A stretch of DNA of 13,486 nucleotides from Gemmatimonadota bacterium (GCA_016180765.1 JACPAP010000263.1:1-13486), one strand, 5' to 3'. Counted from the first letter of the stretch, positions 1 through 8,500 are shown. The notes: generated by a model not told the origin, from the sequence alone. Made by a program: numbers and translations.

Positions 1-811
1 TATCCACCTTGTTGATCAGCACCACGTCCGCCATGCGCACCACCGCTTCCCCCGGATGGTAGTGCATGGCGTGGTCGGCCCGGTGTGGGTCCGTGACCAC
101 CACCAGGAGGTCCGGTTGGTAGAAGGGGAAGTCGTTGTTCCCTCCGTCCCACAGCACCACGTCGGCCTCGCGCTCGGCGGCCCGGAGGATCGCGCCATAG
201 TCCACGCCGGCGTAGACCAGGTGCCAGCTGGACAGCAGGGGCTCGTATTCTTCGCGCTCCTCGATGGTGGCATGTTGGCGCTCCAGATCCTCCGCCGACG
301 CGAACCGCTGCACCGCCTGTTCGGCCAGATTCCCGTAGGGCATGGGATGCCGCACCACCACCGCGCGCAGCCCCGCCTGCTTGAGAATGCCGGCGATCCG
401 CCGCGTGGTCTGGCTCTTCCCCGAGCCGGTGCGCGCCGCGCACACCGCCACCACCGGAACCTGCGCCCGGAGCATGGTGTGCCGCGGCCCCAGCAGGAGA
501 TAGTCGGCCCCCGCTGCCAGCGCCTGGGACGCCAGGTGCATGACGTGCTCGTGGGAGACGTCCGAGTAGCTGAAGACCACCACGTCCACCCGGCGCTCGG
601 CAATCAGTCGCGATAGCTCGCTCTCGGCATCGATCGGGATGCCGTCCGGGTAGCGCGCCCCAGCGAGCACCGCCGGGTAGCGTCGGCCCGCGATGTTGGG
701 GAGCTGTCCGGCGGTGAAGCCGACGACGGTGTACGCCGGGTCATCCCGAAAGAAAACGTTGAAGTTGTGAAAGTCTCGCCCTGCGGCTCCGACTATCAAT
801 GCGCGCTGCAT
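1..811 (-). CDS. Cyclic 2,3-diphosphoglycerate synthetase-like P-loop GTPase (3' end missing)
   Basis: Reading the minus strand from the ATG at 811-809 gives an open frame (MQRALIVGAAGRDFHNFNVF...) that runs off the window; about 270 residues are visible. A nucleotide-binding loop TGSGKS lies at residues 128-133 (Lys132). A DGGNND motif sits at 222-227, followed by a strand and TDPHRADH. The last visible residues, NKVD (267-270), match the guanine-specificity motif of GTPases. This pattern and the N-terminal VGAAGRDFHNFN signature are those of the family named after archaeal cyclic 2,3-diphosphoglycerate synthetase. That enzyme cyclises 2,3-diphosphoglycerate with ATP and is cytosolic. Bacterial members are widespread but mostly uncharacterised, so the reaction should not be assumed. 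A GGAG lies 10 nt before the ATG. The gene is divergent from the methyltransferase gene at 972. The family is fairly sure; the substrate is not. Confidence 0.85.
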   Translation of the reverse strand, partial: MQRALIVGAAGRDFHNFNVFFRDDPAYTVVGFTAGQLPNIAGRRYPAVLAGARYPDGIPIDAESELSRLIAERRVDVVVFSYSDVSHEHVMHLASQALAAGADYLLLGPRHTMLRAQVPVVAVCAARTGSGKSQTTRRIAGILKQAGLRAVVVRHPMPYGNLAEQAVQRFASAEDLERQHATIEEREEYEPLLSSWHLVYAGVDYGAILRAAEREADVVLWDGGNNDFPFYQPDLLVVVTDPHRADHAMHYHPGEAVVRMADVVLINKVD

Positions 812-971
812 GATGGACCACTCCGCGGTGGACCGGCTGATGGCTGATCCTGGCACCGGGGCTGTGAAGCGATCCTGAACTTCTCCGGCCGGCGCCTTTC
901 ATGGTTCCCGGGGTAAACTACCAGTAGTCCGCCTGCCGGGGGACTCTGCTTTCGGAGCGAGGCGATACGCG
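812..971. promoter_or_regulatory. Divergent intergenic region
   Basis: This 160-bp gap separates two divergently transcribed genes, so promoters for both should lie here. I see no convincing -35/-10 pair in either direction. A short AT-richer patch, GGTAAACTACC at 912-922, has 4-bp arms (GGTA/TACC) and contains a weak -10-like TAAACT, but nothing like a -35 box lies at the right distance. No small gene is supported. Confidence 0.4.
959..962 (+). promoter_or_regulatory. Ribosome binding site supporting the long methyltransferase start
   Basis: GAGG sits 9 nt before the ATG at 972, with a second GGAG at 954-957. It favours the upstream start that includes the N-terminal hydrophobic segment over the internal Met37 at 1080. 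Confidence 0.5.
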
Positions 972-1688
972 ATGTGGCTGAGGGTCGTCGGACTGGGGGG
1001 CGGGTTGCTGGCGCTGGTTTCCCCCGCAACGCGCGGTCAAGCGGGGGTCGAGGCCCGGTTTCGAACGGAGCGCCTGGCCATGGTATCGGCAATCGAAACA
1101 TACGGAGTGCGGGATCCGCTCACCCTCGACGCGCTGCGCCGCGTCCCCCGCCACGAATTCGTCCCCCAGGAGTACCGGCCCGACGCCTACGGCGATCACC
1201 CACTGCCCATCGGGTACGGCCAGACGATCTCGCAGCCATACATCGTGGCGTATATGACCGAGATGCTCCGCATCGCGCCCGGCATGAAAGTGCTCGAGAT
1301 CGGAACCGGCTCGGGGTACCAGGCCGCGGTCCTGGCAAGCGTAGGGTGCGACGTCTACACCATCGAGATCTTCCGAGCGCCCGCCGAGAGCGCCGAGGCC
1401 CGCTTGCAGCGCTTGGGGTACGCGGGCGTACAGGTACGCCACGCGGACGGCCACTTCGGGTGGGCCGAGGCGGCCCCGTTCGACGCGGTGATCGTGACCG
1501 CGGCCGCCGGCTACGTTCCGCCTGCGCTGATCGCGCAGTTGAAGCCCGACGGCCGGATGGTGATTCCGGTGGGCAGCGTCTACGGGGTGCAGAACCTGAT
1601 CCTGGTCCAAAAGTCCGCCGAGGGCGCCGTCACCACCGAGAACCTCCTGCCGGTGCGCTTCGTCCCGATGCTGTCGGGGCTTCGTTGA
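972..1688 (+). CDS. pcm: Protein-L-isoaspartate O-methyltransferase with N-terminal signal-like segment
   Basis: This 238-residue protein matches the isoaspartyl methyltransferase family along its length. These enzymes use S-adenosylmethionine to methylate abnormal L-isoaspartyl residues and start their repair. Visible motifs are VPRHEFVP (58-65), GQTISQPY (83-90), the SAM-binding loop VLEIGTGSGYQAAVL (107-121), the adenosine-binding acidic residue in YTIE (Glu132), ADGHFGW (158-164) and the C-terminal RFVPM (229-233). The E. coli enzyme is about 208 residues and cytosolic. Here about 24 extra residues (MWLRVVGLGGGLLALVSPATRGQA) look like a signal peptide, with cleavage likely near RGQA|G. 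The family-typical ER..MV helix follows, so the core is intact. An internal start at Met37 would give a near-standard cytosolic enzyme, but would cut into that conserved helix and has weaker ribosome-site support. The next gene begins 10 bp downstream, so the two are probably co-transcribed. Confidence 0.9.
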   Translation: MWLRVVGLGGGLLALVSPATRGQAGVEARFRTERLAMVSAIETYGVRDPLTLDALRRVPRHEFVPQEYRPDAYGDHPLPIGYGQTISQPYIVAYMTEMLRIAPGMKVLEIGTGSGYQAAVLASVGCDVYTIEIFRAPAESAEARLQRLGYAGVQVRHADGHFGWAEAAPFDAVIVTAAAGYVPPALIAQLKPDGRMVIPVGSVYGVQNLILVQKSAEGAVTTENLLPVRFVPMLSGLR

Positions 1689-1698
1689 CACGGTCAGG

Positions 1699-4071
1699 AT
1701 GCTGGCGCGTCCCGTCGCCGTAGGACTGGTCGCCGCCGCGACGCTGGTCTACGAAGTCCTCCTGGTACGGCTGTTTGCCATCGCGCAGTTCCATCACTTC
1801 GCGTACATGGCGATCGGGGTCGCCATGCTGGGTTTCGGGGCGAGCGGCACGGCCCTGGCGCTGGCTGGGGAGGCTGGTGCGGCGCGCAACACCGCCCGCC
1901 TCGCGTGGTCGGCCACGCTCACGCCGTTCGCGCTGCTGCTGAGCCCCGCGCTGGCAACCCGGATCCCCCTCGACGCAACCCAGCTGGCGGTCCATCCGCA
2001 CCAGTGGCCGCTGGTCGTGCTCCTGTACGCGATCCTGGCCCTGCCCTTCGCCGGCGCCGCCCTGGTCATCCTGCTGGTGCTGGCTCTGGAGGTCCAGCGT
2101 CCGGGTCTCACCTACGGCGCCAGCTTCCTCGGTGCGGGCGTGGGAGCGCTGCTGAGCATCGCCCTGCTATGGCTGCTACCGCTCCCCCAGGCGCTTTCCG
2201 GCAGCGCCCTGATCGCGGCCGTGGGCGCCATCGCGTTGCTGCGTACCGACGTGCCACGCCCGGCGCCGGTCCTCGCCTGGGCGGCGCTCGCCGCCGCAGC
2301 CGTAACCACCGCCCGTCCGGTCTCGCGCCTCCAGGTCTCGCCCTACAAGGGCCTGCCGCAAGTTGAGGCGTACCCCGGCGCGCGGCGCGTGGCCCAGTCC
2401 TGGAGCCCGCTGGGCTGGGTGGTGGCGGTGAACGCACCGGCGTTTCGCTTCGCACCCGGGCTGTCGCTGACCTACGAGGGAGAGGTCCCGCCACAAACCG
2501 CGTTGTTTCTCGACGGCGAGCTCTCCGGTACCGTCGCCGGGGGCCGGGGGGTCGCCCCGGCGTTCGCGAACTGGCTGCCCTCGTCGTTGGACTACGCGCT
2601 GGGCGGGAGAGAGCAGGTCGCCGTGATCGCCGCAGGCGGCGGGCTGGAGGTGTCGAACGCGCCCGGCCATGGCGCCGCGCGGGTCACTGCGGTGGACCTC
2701 CTCACCGAGGTCGCCCGGCTCGCGGCCCCGCCGCCCGGCGACGCCCGCGTCCGCTGGATGGTCCAGGACGGGAGGACCTTCGCGGCCCGCACCGGGGACC
2801 GGTACGACCTCGTCACCATCGGTCCCGAAGGGGGACCCGGCAACACCATTGCCGGCGTGCGCGCGCTGAGCGAAGACTTCCTCCACACGACCGATGCCTA
2901 CCGGGCGTATCTACGACTCCTGCGCGATGGAGGCGTGCTGGCGATCACGCGGTGGTTGTCGGTGCCGCCCAGGGAGCCGGTGCGGGTCGTGCTGGCGGTC
3001 GCCGAGGCCCTGCGCCGCGAAGGGCACGCGGTGGACCGAGCGCTGGTGGTGTCCCACAGCTGGGCGACCGTTACGGTGCTCGCCAAACCAAACGGCTTCA
3101 CGGCCGGTGAAGTGGCGTCGATCCGCGCGTGGACCACCCAACGGCGAATGGACGTGGACTGGTACCCCGGCGTCACCGGGCCTACGTCGGAGTTCCACCG
3201 TCTCGATGAGCCGGTGCTGTTCCTGGCGGCGCGCCAGTCAACTGCCGGCGAAGACAGCTCCCGTACCTTCGCCCGGCGCTATCCCTTCGACGTCGGTCCC
3301 AGGTCCGACGCACGTCCCTATCCCCATCACTTCGTCCGACCAGCGGCGCTGCGCGCGTTCCTGGCGCACGGGCGGGGCGACTGGCTCCCGTTCTCCGAAT
3401 GGGGCGTGCTGGCGCTGTTCGCGACCCTGGCACAGAGCCTGGTCGCCGCGTTCGCTCTCCTCGTGGTTCCGGCTCTGGTCGCCGTACCCCCGCGCGGCAG
3501 GCCTGGTTTCCTTCGGCTGGCGTGCTACTTCGGCCTCATCGGTTTCGCCTATTTGGCGGCCGAGCTGGCCGTCATTCAGCAGTTGAGTCTGTTGTTGGGC
3601 CACCCCGTGTACGCGGTAGGTCTGGTATTGGCAGGCCTGCTGGTCGGCTCCGGACTGGGGAGCATCTGGTCGGACCGACAGGCTCTCGAGCGGCCCTGGC
3701 TGCCGCTGGTCCTGCTCACGACGCTATCGACCGTGTTCGCCGCGCTCCTGCTTCACGCGGTCCACACCGTGCAAGCCACTCCGCTGCTGGCGCGCGCGGG
3801 GGTGGCCCTGGCCGCCTTGGCGCCCCTGGCATTCCTGATGGGGTTGCCATTCGTCACGGGCTTGCGCCGCCTGGCCGGGACGGACGGAGCCCGTATCGCA
3901 TGGGCCTGGGCGGCGAATGGATTCGCGTCCGTGACGGCCGCGCCAGTCGCGGCCCTGATTGCGCTGGAGGCCGGATCGCAGACCTTGTTCCTTGCGGCGG
4001 CCGGCGCCTACGGTGCCGCCGCGCTGCTCCTCCCATCCACTCGTGCCGTTCCAACTTGTTCCGCCTATTAG
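1699..4071 (+). CDS. Multi-pass membrane protein with spermidine-synthase-like methyltransferase-fold domain
   Basis: The protein has 790 residues in three parts. Residues 1-200 hold about six hydrophobic helices, starting with VGLVAAATLVYEVLLVRLFA. Residues 300-420 form a spermidine-synthase-like Rossmann domain: VAVIAAGGGLEV (307-318), AVDLLTEV (331-338), VQDGRTF (355-361), YDLVTIGPEGGPG (369-381). SDARPYPHHF (536-545) leads into further membrane helices (565-780) that contain QQLSLLLGHPVYAVGL (627-642), GLPFVTGLR (715-723) and AWAWAANGFASV (734-745). These are hallmarks of a broad bacterial family annotated as spermidine-synthase-like membrane proteins, whose function is not established. 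Classical aminopropyltransferases have GGGDG and an Asp after the YD(V/L) strand; here those are GGGLE and GPEGG, so spermidine synthesis is unlikely. The gene is 10 bp behind the methyltransferase gene with no clear ribosome site beyond AGG, suggesting translational coupling. Its last nine residues (RAVPTCSAY) and stop are encoded inside an inverted repeat. Confidence 0.85.
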   Translation: MLARPVAVGLVAAATLVYEVLLVRLFAIAQFHHFAYMAIGVAMLGFGASGTALALAGEAGAARNTARLAWSATLTPFALLLSPALATRIPLDATQLAVHPHQWPLVVLLYAILALPFAGAALVILLVLALEVQRPGLTYGASFLGAGVGALLSIALLWLLPLPQALSGSALIAAVGAIALLRTDVPRPAPVLAWAALAAAAVTTARPVSRLQVSPYKGLPQVEAYPGARRVAQSWSPLGWVVAVNAPAFRFAPGLSLTYEGEVPPQTALFLDGELSGTVAGGRGVAPAFANWLPSSLDYALGGREQVAVIAAGGGLEVSNAPGHGAARVTAVDLLTEVARLAAPPPGDARVRWMVQDGRTFAARTGDRYDLVTIGPEGGPGNTIAGVRALSEDFLHTTDAYRAYLRLLRDGGVLAITRWLSVPPREPVRVVLAVAEALRREGHAVDRALVVSHSWATVTVLAKPNGFTAGEVASIRAWTTQRRMDVDWYPGVTGPTSEFHRLDEPVLFLAARQSTAGEDSSRTFARRYPFDVGPRSDARPYPHHFVRPAALRAFLAHGRGDWLPFSEWGVLALFATLAQSLVAAFALLVVPALVAVPPRGRPGFLRLACYFGLIGFAYLAAELAVIQQLSLLLGHPVYAVGLVLAGLLVGSGLGSIWSDRQALERPWLPLVLLTTLSTVFAALLLHAVHTVQATPLLARAGVALAALAPLAFLMGLPFVTGLRRLAGTDGARIAWAWAANGFASVTAAPVAALIALEAGSQTLFLAAAGAYGAAALLLPSTRAVPTCSAY

Positions 4072-4115
4072 CTCGCTTACTCGCGAACCCTAGGCGCAAC
4101 AAGTTGGAACGGCAC
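4043..4115. repeat. Perfect 18-bp inverted repeat with nested stems at a convergent gene junction
   Basis: The left arm GTGCCGTTCCAACTTGTT (4043-4060) and right arm AACAAGTTGGAACGGCAC (4098-4115) are exact reverse complements. After one C/C mismatch (4061, 4097) the stem continues with CGCCTA (4062-4067) and TAGGCG (4091-4096). Inside the loop, TCGC (4073-4076) and GCGA (4083-4086) can pair again. The whole 73-nt unit is thus almost fully self-complementary. It contains the TAG of the plus-strand gene (4069-4071) and ends on the last base of the stop codon of the minus-strand gene (4115-4117). It may act as a bidirectional terminator or RNA-stabilising hairpin. There is no T-run on either side, so it is not a standard intrinsic terminator. 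It may equally be a copy of a dispersed palindromic (REP- or MITE-like) element; no target duplication is visible. I found no second copy in this window. Confidence 0.9.
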
Positions 4116-5413
4116 TAGCCAGCCTGGCGATCGAGCACGTCTCGCACCGTCGTGAGGAAGTCCTTGAGCTCCACCGGCTTCGGCACGAACCCCACGACCG
4201 CCCCCGGCAGCCCGGCCCACGCCACGTCCTCTTGCACGTAGCCGGAGAGATACACCACGCGCAGCCCCGGGGCGCGTTGCTGTAGCCGGTCCGCGAGGGT
4301 GAGGCCGCTCATGCGCGGCATCACGATATCCGAGATCAGCAAGTCCGGAGGCACGCCGTCTTCAAACCGGCGCAGCACCTCGTCGGGGTCCTCCGTGGCC
4401 TCGACCCGATACCCGGCCACTTTCAACAGGCGTTCCAGCGACCGGCGCACATCCGAGTCATCGTCGATCAGCATGACCGACTCCGATCCACGCGGAGCGC
4501 CGAGCGACTGGGCGGCCACCCCGGCGACGGGGCGGACCGCGGGCCGGCCGCCCGCGTGCTGCTCCGCCACCACGGTGCGGTCGCGGCCGCCCTCTTTGGC
4601 GGCGTACAACGCCCGGTCCGCGGCCGCCACCAGCACTTCATGGGTCCCCATCCCCTGGTCGAACCTGGCCACGCCGGCGCTGACCGTCAGGGCGCCGGCG
4701 GGCGTGGTCACCCTGCGGGTCTCATCCCGTACCCGCTCCGCGAAGCGCAGGGCCTCGCTCAGCTCGCAGTCGCCCAGGATGGAGATGAACTCCTCCCCGC
4801 CGAATCGCGCCGTCAAGTCCATGCGCCGCGTGTTCCGCCGCAGCACCTCCGCGAACCCGCGCAGCGCCGCGTCCCCCGCGTCGTGCCCGTGCTGATCGTT
4901 GATACGCTTGAACCGGTCCAGGTCGAACACCACCACCACCAGCCGGCGGCCGCGCACCGCGGCGGCGAATTGCGCGTCCAGCGCCATGTCCGCGTGCCGC
5001 CGGTTCGGGAGACCGGTCAGCCCGTCGATCAGCGCCAACGATTCCGCCGCGCGCCGCTCGCGATGCAACAGCTCCGCCACCACCCCCAGGGCGAGGCAGA
5101 TCGCCACGTACGCCGTCACGAAGGTGAGGAGGAGCTTCCAGTCCGGCCCGCTCACGCCCAGGGCGAGCACCGAGACCTGGGTGAGTGACAGCACCGCCAT
5201 GCCGGCGGCGAGGGCCAACGCCACGCCGCGAAGCCCCCGGTAGTAGGCCAGCAGAAAGGCGGGCACCAGGGACGTCATCCATATGAGCATCCCCTGCTCT
5301 TCCTGCAGCCAGGCGGGGAACCCGAAGACGCCCAGCACCGGCACGCTCAGCGCGGCGATGGAGAGAACCAGGGCCCGGAGCGGGACGGCGCGAGGCGCCG
5401 GGTCAGCAGTCAC
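4115..5413 (-). CDS. Membrane diguanylate cyclase (GGDEF) with C-terminal receiver domain
   Basis: The protein has 432 residues. Four hydrophobic segments occupy roughly 12-32, 42-60, 62-86 and 94-114, and a short linker helix joins them to a GGDEF domain (about 125-285). The catalytic signature is GGEEF (205-209); FDLDRFK (163-169) and DGLTGLPNRR (130-139) are also present. RRMD (196-199), five residues before GGEEF, fits the RxxD inhibitory c-di-GMP site. The domain should therefore be an active, product-inhibited cyclase that makes c-di-GMP from two GTP. A receiver domain follows (about 311-430): acidic pocket DDD (317-319), phosphoacceptor Asp362 in ISDIVMPRMSG, Ser390 and Lys412 in PKPV. 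The usual order is receiver before GGDEF; here it is reversed. The start is GTG (5413-5411) with only a weak ribosome site (GGTGG). No histidine kinase lies nearby, so the phosphodonor is unknown. The stop abuts the inverted repeat shared with the convergent gene. Confidence 0.92.
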   Translation of the reverse strand: MTADPAPRAVPLRALVLSIAALSVPVLGVFGFPAWLQEEQGMLIWMTSLVPAFLLAYYRGLRGVALALAAGMAVLSLTQVSVLALGVSGPDWKLLLTFVTAYVAICLALGVVAELLHRERRAAESLALIDGLTGLPNRRHADMALDAQFAAAVRGRRLVVVVFDLDRFKRINDQHGHDAGDAALRGFAEVLRRNTRRMDLTARFGGEEFISILGDCELSEALRFAERVRDETRRVTTPAGALTVSAGVARFDQGMGTHEVLVAAADRALYAAKEGGRDRTVVAEQHAGGRPAVRPVAGVAAQSLGAPRGSESVMLIDDDSDVRRSLERLLKVAGYRVEATEDPDEVLRRFEDGVPPDLLISDIVMPRMSGLTLADRLQQRAPGLRVVYLSGYVQEDVAWAGLPGAVVGFVPKPVELKDFLTTVRDVLDRQAG

Positions 5414-5452
5414 GAGGCCACCGTGGCGGCTCGGGTGCCCAAAACATGGCGC

Positions 5453-5473
5453 CGGAACCCCGGTTCGGAACCC
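5453..5473. promoter_or_regulatory. Three alternating GAACC half-sites upstream of the GGDEF gene
   Basis: GAACC (5455-5459), GGTTC (5462-5466) and GAACC (5468-5472) alternate in orientation, giving two overlapping dyads (spacers of 2 and 1 nt) and a direct repeat CGGAACCC with a 13-nt period. They lie 40-60 bp before the GTG start of the diguanylate cyclase gene, a reasonable place for an operator or a leader hairpin. No regulator is identified, and chance is possible in GC-rich DNA. Confidence 0.3.
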
Positions 5474-5486
5474 ATGATCCGCTTGA

Positions 5487-5511
5487 GACTATCGTTATAA
5501 CGACTATCGTT
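5487..5511 (-). promoter_or_regulatory. Direct repeat and palindrome; possible promoter or operator of the GGDEF gene
   Basis: GACTATCGTT occurs twice (5487-5496 and 5502-5511) with a 15-nt period, and the perfect palindrome CGTTATAACG (5493-5502) bridges the copies. This is the most AT-rich patch of the intergenic gap. On the minus strand the palindrome contains TATAAC (5499-5494), a good -10 match, which would put a transcript start about 75 nt before the GTG codon. No matching -35 lies 16-18 nt upstream, so an activator-dependent promoter or a repressor site is possible. Confidence 0.35.
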
Positions 5512-5529
5512 CGATACGCCTGACGTCGC

Positions 5530-8500
5530 CTAGGGCACCATCCTCGCCTGCACCGGCCCGGCGACGATATTGGGAATGTTCCGCTGCCGCAGCCGCTCGT
5601 TGAACTGCGCCAGGTCCCGCCCGATCAACTGACCCAACTGCCCCTGCAGGGTTCGAATCTCGCCCTTGAACAGCTCGTGGACCTGGACCTGTTGGGTGGT
5701 CGGCGCAAAGTCCGACGAGGCCATCCCGTTGGCCAGATAGGCGACCCTGCCGGCGAGCTTGATCGGCCAGCGAACACCATCCTGGCCCCGGCCGGTCAGC
5801 CGCAGCTGATGCAGGTTCTCCTCGAACCCGATCAACTTCTGCTCCAGCGAGTCCGCGGCCGCCCGGACGTCGGCGTTGTCGCCGTCGGCGGCCAGCGTCC
5901 GGTTCAGCTGCTGGACCTGGGCCCGGATCAGCTCGACCTGATTGTACAGGTCCACCGCGGCGTTCATGTCCGCCTGGAGATCGAACAGCCGGGCGATCTG
6001 GGTCTGGATCTCCTCGGGGCTCCCGCCGGAGTTGGGATCCTTGCGCACCTCGAGCGGCTGCGTGTACTCCCGCCCGCCCACGCTGAGCTTCACCGTGTAC
6101 CATCCGGGAGGCATCAGCACCGAGAAGCGGCCCAGCCCTGGCGCCGCGCGCCCCTCCGACGGCACCTCGACCCAATCCGCGTAGAGCGGCTTCACCCGCA
6201 TCCGACTCTCCTTGGTGGGCTCGTTCCGGAGGTCCCAATAGATCCGATTCACGCCAACGTTCTTAGTCCCGCGAAGCGTGCGCACGGTTCGTCCGTCTGA
6301 CTGCTGAATGCTGACGGTCACCTCGCCCGCCGGCACTAATTTCAGCCAGTAGTTGATCGCCGCCCCGTACGGCGGGTTCTCGCCCACGGTGGGGTCGTTG
6401 GACGTGGAAGCCTGCCCCGGGATGTTGCGGAACCGATAAGCGGCGCGAGGCCGGAAAAGATGAGCGTCCGCCGCCGCCACCTCCGGCGTCAGCTGCTGCA
6501 AGGCTGAGAGATCGTCCAGGATCCAGAAGCCTCGCCCGTAGGTCGAGACCACCAGGTCATTGAAGTGCTCCTGAATCACCAGCCGGTAAACCGGCGCGTG
6601 CGGCAGATTGGTCTGCAACGGCTGCCACAGCTCGCCGTCGTTGAACGAGACGTACAGCGCGTTCTCGGTGCCCGCGTACAGCAGCCCGCGGCGAACCGGA
6701 TCCTCGAGAATGGCGTGGGTATAGCTCAAGGGACTCCTGGGAATGCCGTTCACGATCATCCGCCAGGTGCGCCCGTAGTCGGTGGTCTTGTAGAGATGCG
6801 GATCCCGCCCGTTCACCTGATGAAAGTCCACCGCGATGTAGGCCGTTCCGGTGTCGTAGCGCGAGGGCTGGATGCTCCAGACCGTGCCGAACGGCGGCAG
6901 GCTGGGGATATTGGCCGTCACGTTGGTCCAGTGCTGGCCGCCGTCACGGGTCAGGTGCACCAGGCCGTCGTTGGTCCCCGCCCAGATCAACCCCGGCTTC
7001 AGGCGCGACTCGGCGATCGCGTACACCACGTTGAAGTACTCCACGCCAATGTTATCGGGCGTGAGGCCGCCCGAGATCTGCTGTTTGCTCTTGTCGTTGA
7101 GCGTGAGATCGGGGCTGATCTCCCGCCAGCTCTTCCCGCCGTCCGTGGTCGCGTGCACGTACTGGCTGCCCACGTAGACCTGGTTGTGGTCGTGCGGAGA
7201 GATCGTGAGCGGGGCGTCCCAGACAAACCGATACTTGAGCTCGGCGGGGGGCCAGCCGCCCGTGCTCACCGGCCAGATCTCCACGTGGTGCGCCTGGCGC
7301 GTGCGCAGGTCCATTCGAGTGACGATCCCGCCCAAGGAGCCAGAGCCCGAGGCGCTGGACCACACGATGTCCGGATCTTCTGGGTCGGGCGTGGCCCAGC
7401 CGCTCTCGCCGCCGGCCACGGAGAACCATTCGGAGCGCGGGATGGTGCTGCCACCGCCGCCACCACCGCCCCCGAAGCCGCCGGTCCGGCTGTTACTGGG
7501 CACGCGGTACGAGGGCCCGTCCTGCCGGTTGCCGTAGACGAAATACGGAATCCTGGTGTCCACCGTGGCGTGGTACATCTGGGCCACGGGCAGCTGCAGG
7601 CGGTACCACGAGCGGCCGCGCGTCGTCGAGATCGACACGCCCCCGTCGTTGCCCACGATCATGCGATCCGGGTTCAGGGGGTCGATCCACAGGTCGTGGT
7701 TGTCGCCGCCGGGCGAGCTGGCGAAGCCGCCGGCCACGGTCGTGACGCCGCCGTCGAGGCTCCGGGTGAACGCGGCCGAGAGGAAATACGCCTCGTTCTC
7801 GTCGTCCGGCTGGACCACCACCCGCGAGTAGTACTGGGTCCGGCCCGCCAACTGGCGATCGTGGCTGGTGAGGGTCCACCGCTCGCCGCCGTCCATCGAG
7901 GTCCACAGCTCTCCGCTGTCAGTGGGCCGCCCGTGCCACGGCACGCCGTCGCCGGTCTCGATCAGGGCGTACACATGGTTCGGATTGCTCCGGGTGATCG
8001 CCAGCGCCACCTTGCCGTGGTCCCGGGCCGGCAAGCCGTTCCCTCGCAGCCGCCGCCACGTGGTGCCCCCGTCGGTGGACTTGAAGATCCCGGAGCCCGG
8101 CCCGCCGGACTCCCGGCCCCAGGTGCGGATCTCGATCTGCCAGAACCCCGCGATCAGAATGTTGGGGTTGGTGGGGTCCATAGCGAGGTCCGAGCATCCG
8201 GTGTTCGGGTCCACGTGCAGCACCGGGCTCCAGCTGCGGCCGCCATCGGAGGTGCGATACACGCCGCGCTCGGGCTGCGGGCCGTAGCTGTGCCCCTGGG
8301 AGCACGCGAACACGATGTCCGGATTCTGGGGGTGGATCACCACTCGGGCGATGCGGCCGGTGGTCTCCAGGCCCATGTGGGTCCACGTCTTGCCCCCATC
8401 GAGCGATTGGTAGATCCCGTTGCCCAGCGAGATGTGGCTCCGCGTGTGCGCTTCGCCGGTCCCAACCCAGACGATGTTGGGATTGGACGGGGCGAGGGCG

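Noticed and set aside
16..616. Long frames on both strands over the first 600 bp
   Set aside because: They are out of frame with, or antisense to, the GTPase gene that reads from 811 off the left edge and carries P-loop and NKVD motifs.
918..1691. A 257-codon minus-strand frame and a 249-codon plus-strand frame over the methyltransferase gene
   Set aside because: Neither has recognisable motifs; the isoaspartyl methyltransferase frame explains the region fully.
4116..4140. An intrinsic terminator with a T-run after the inverted repeat
   Set aside because: No run of T follows either arm on either strand, so only the hairpin itself is supported.
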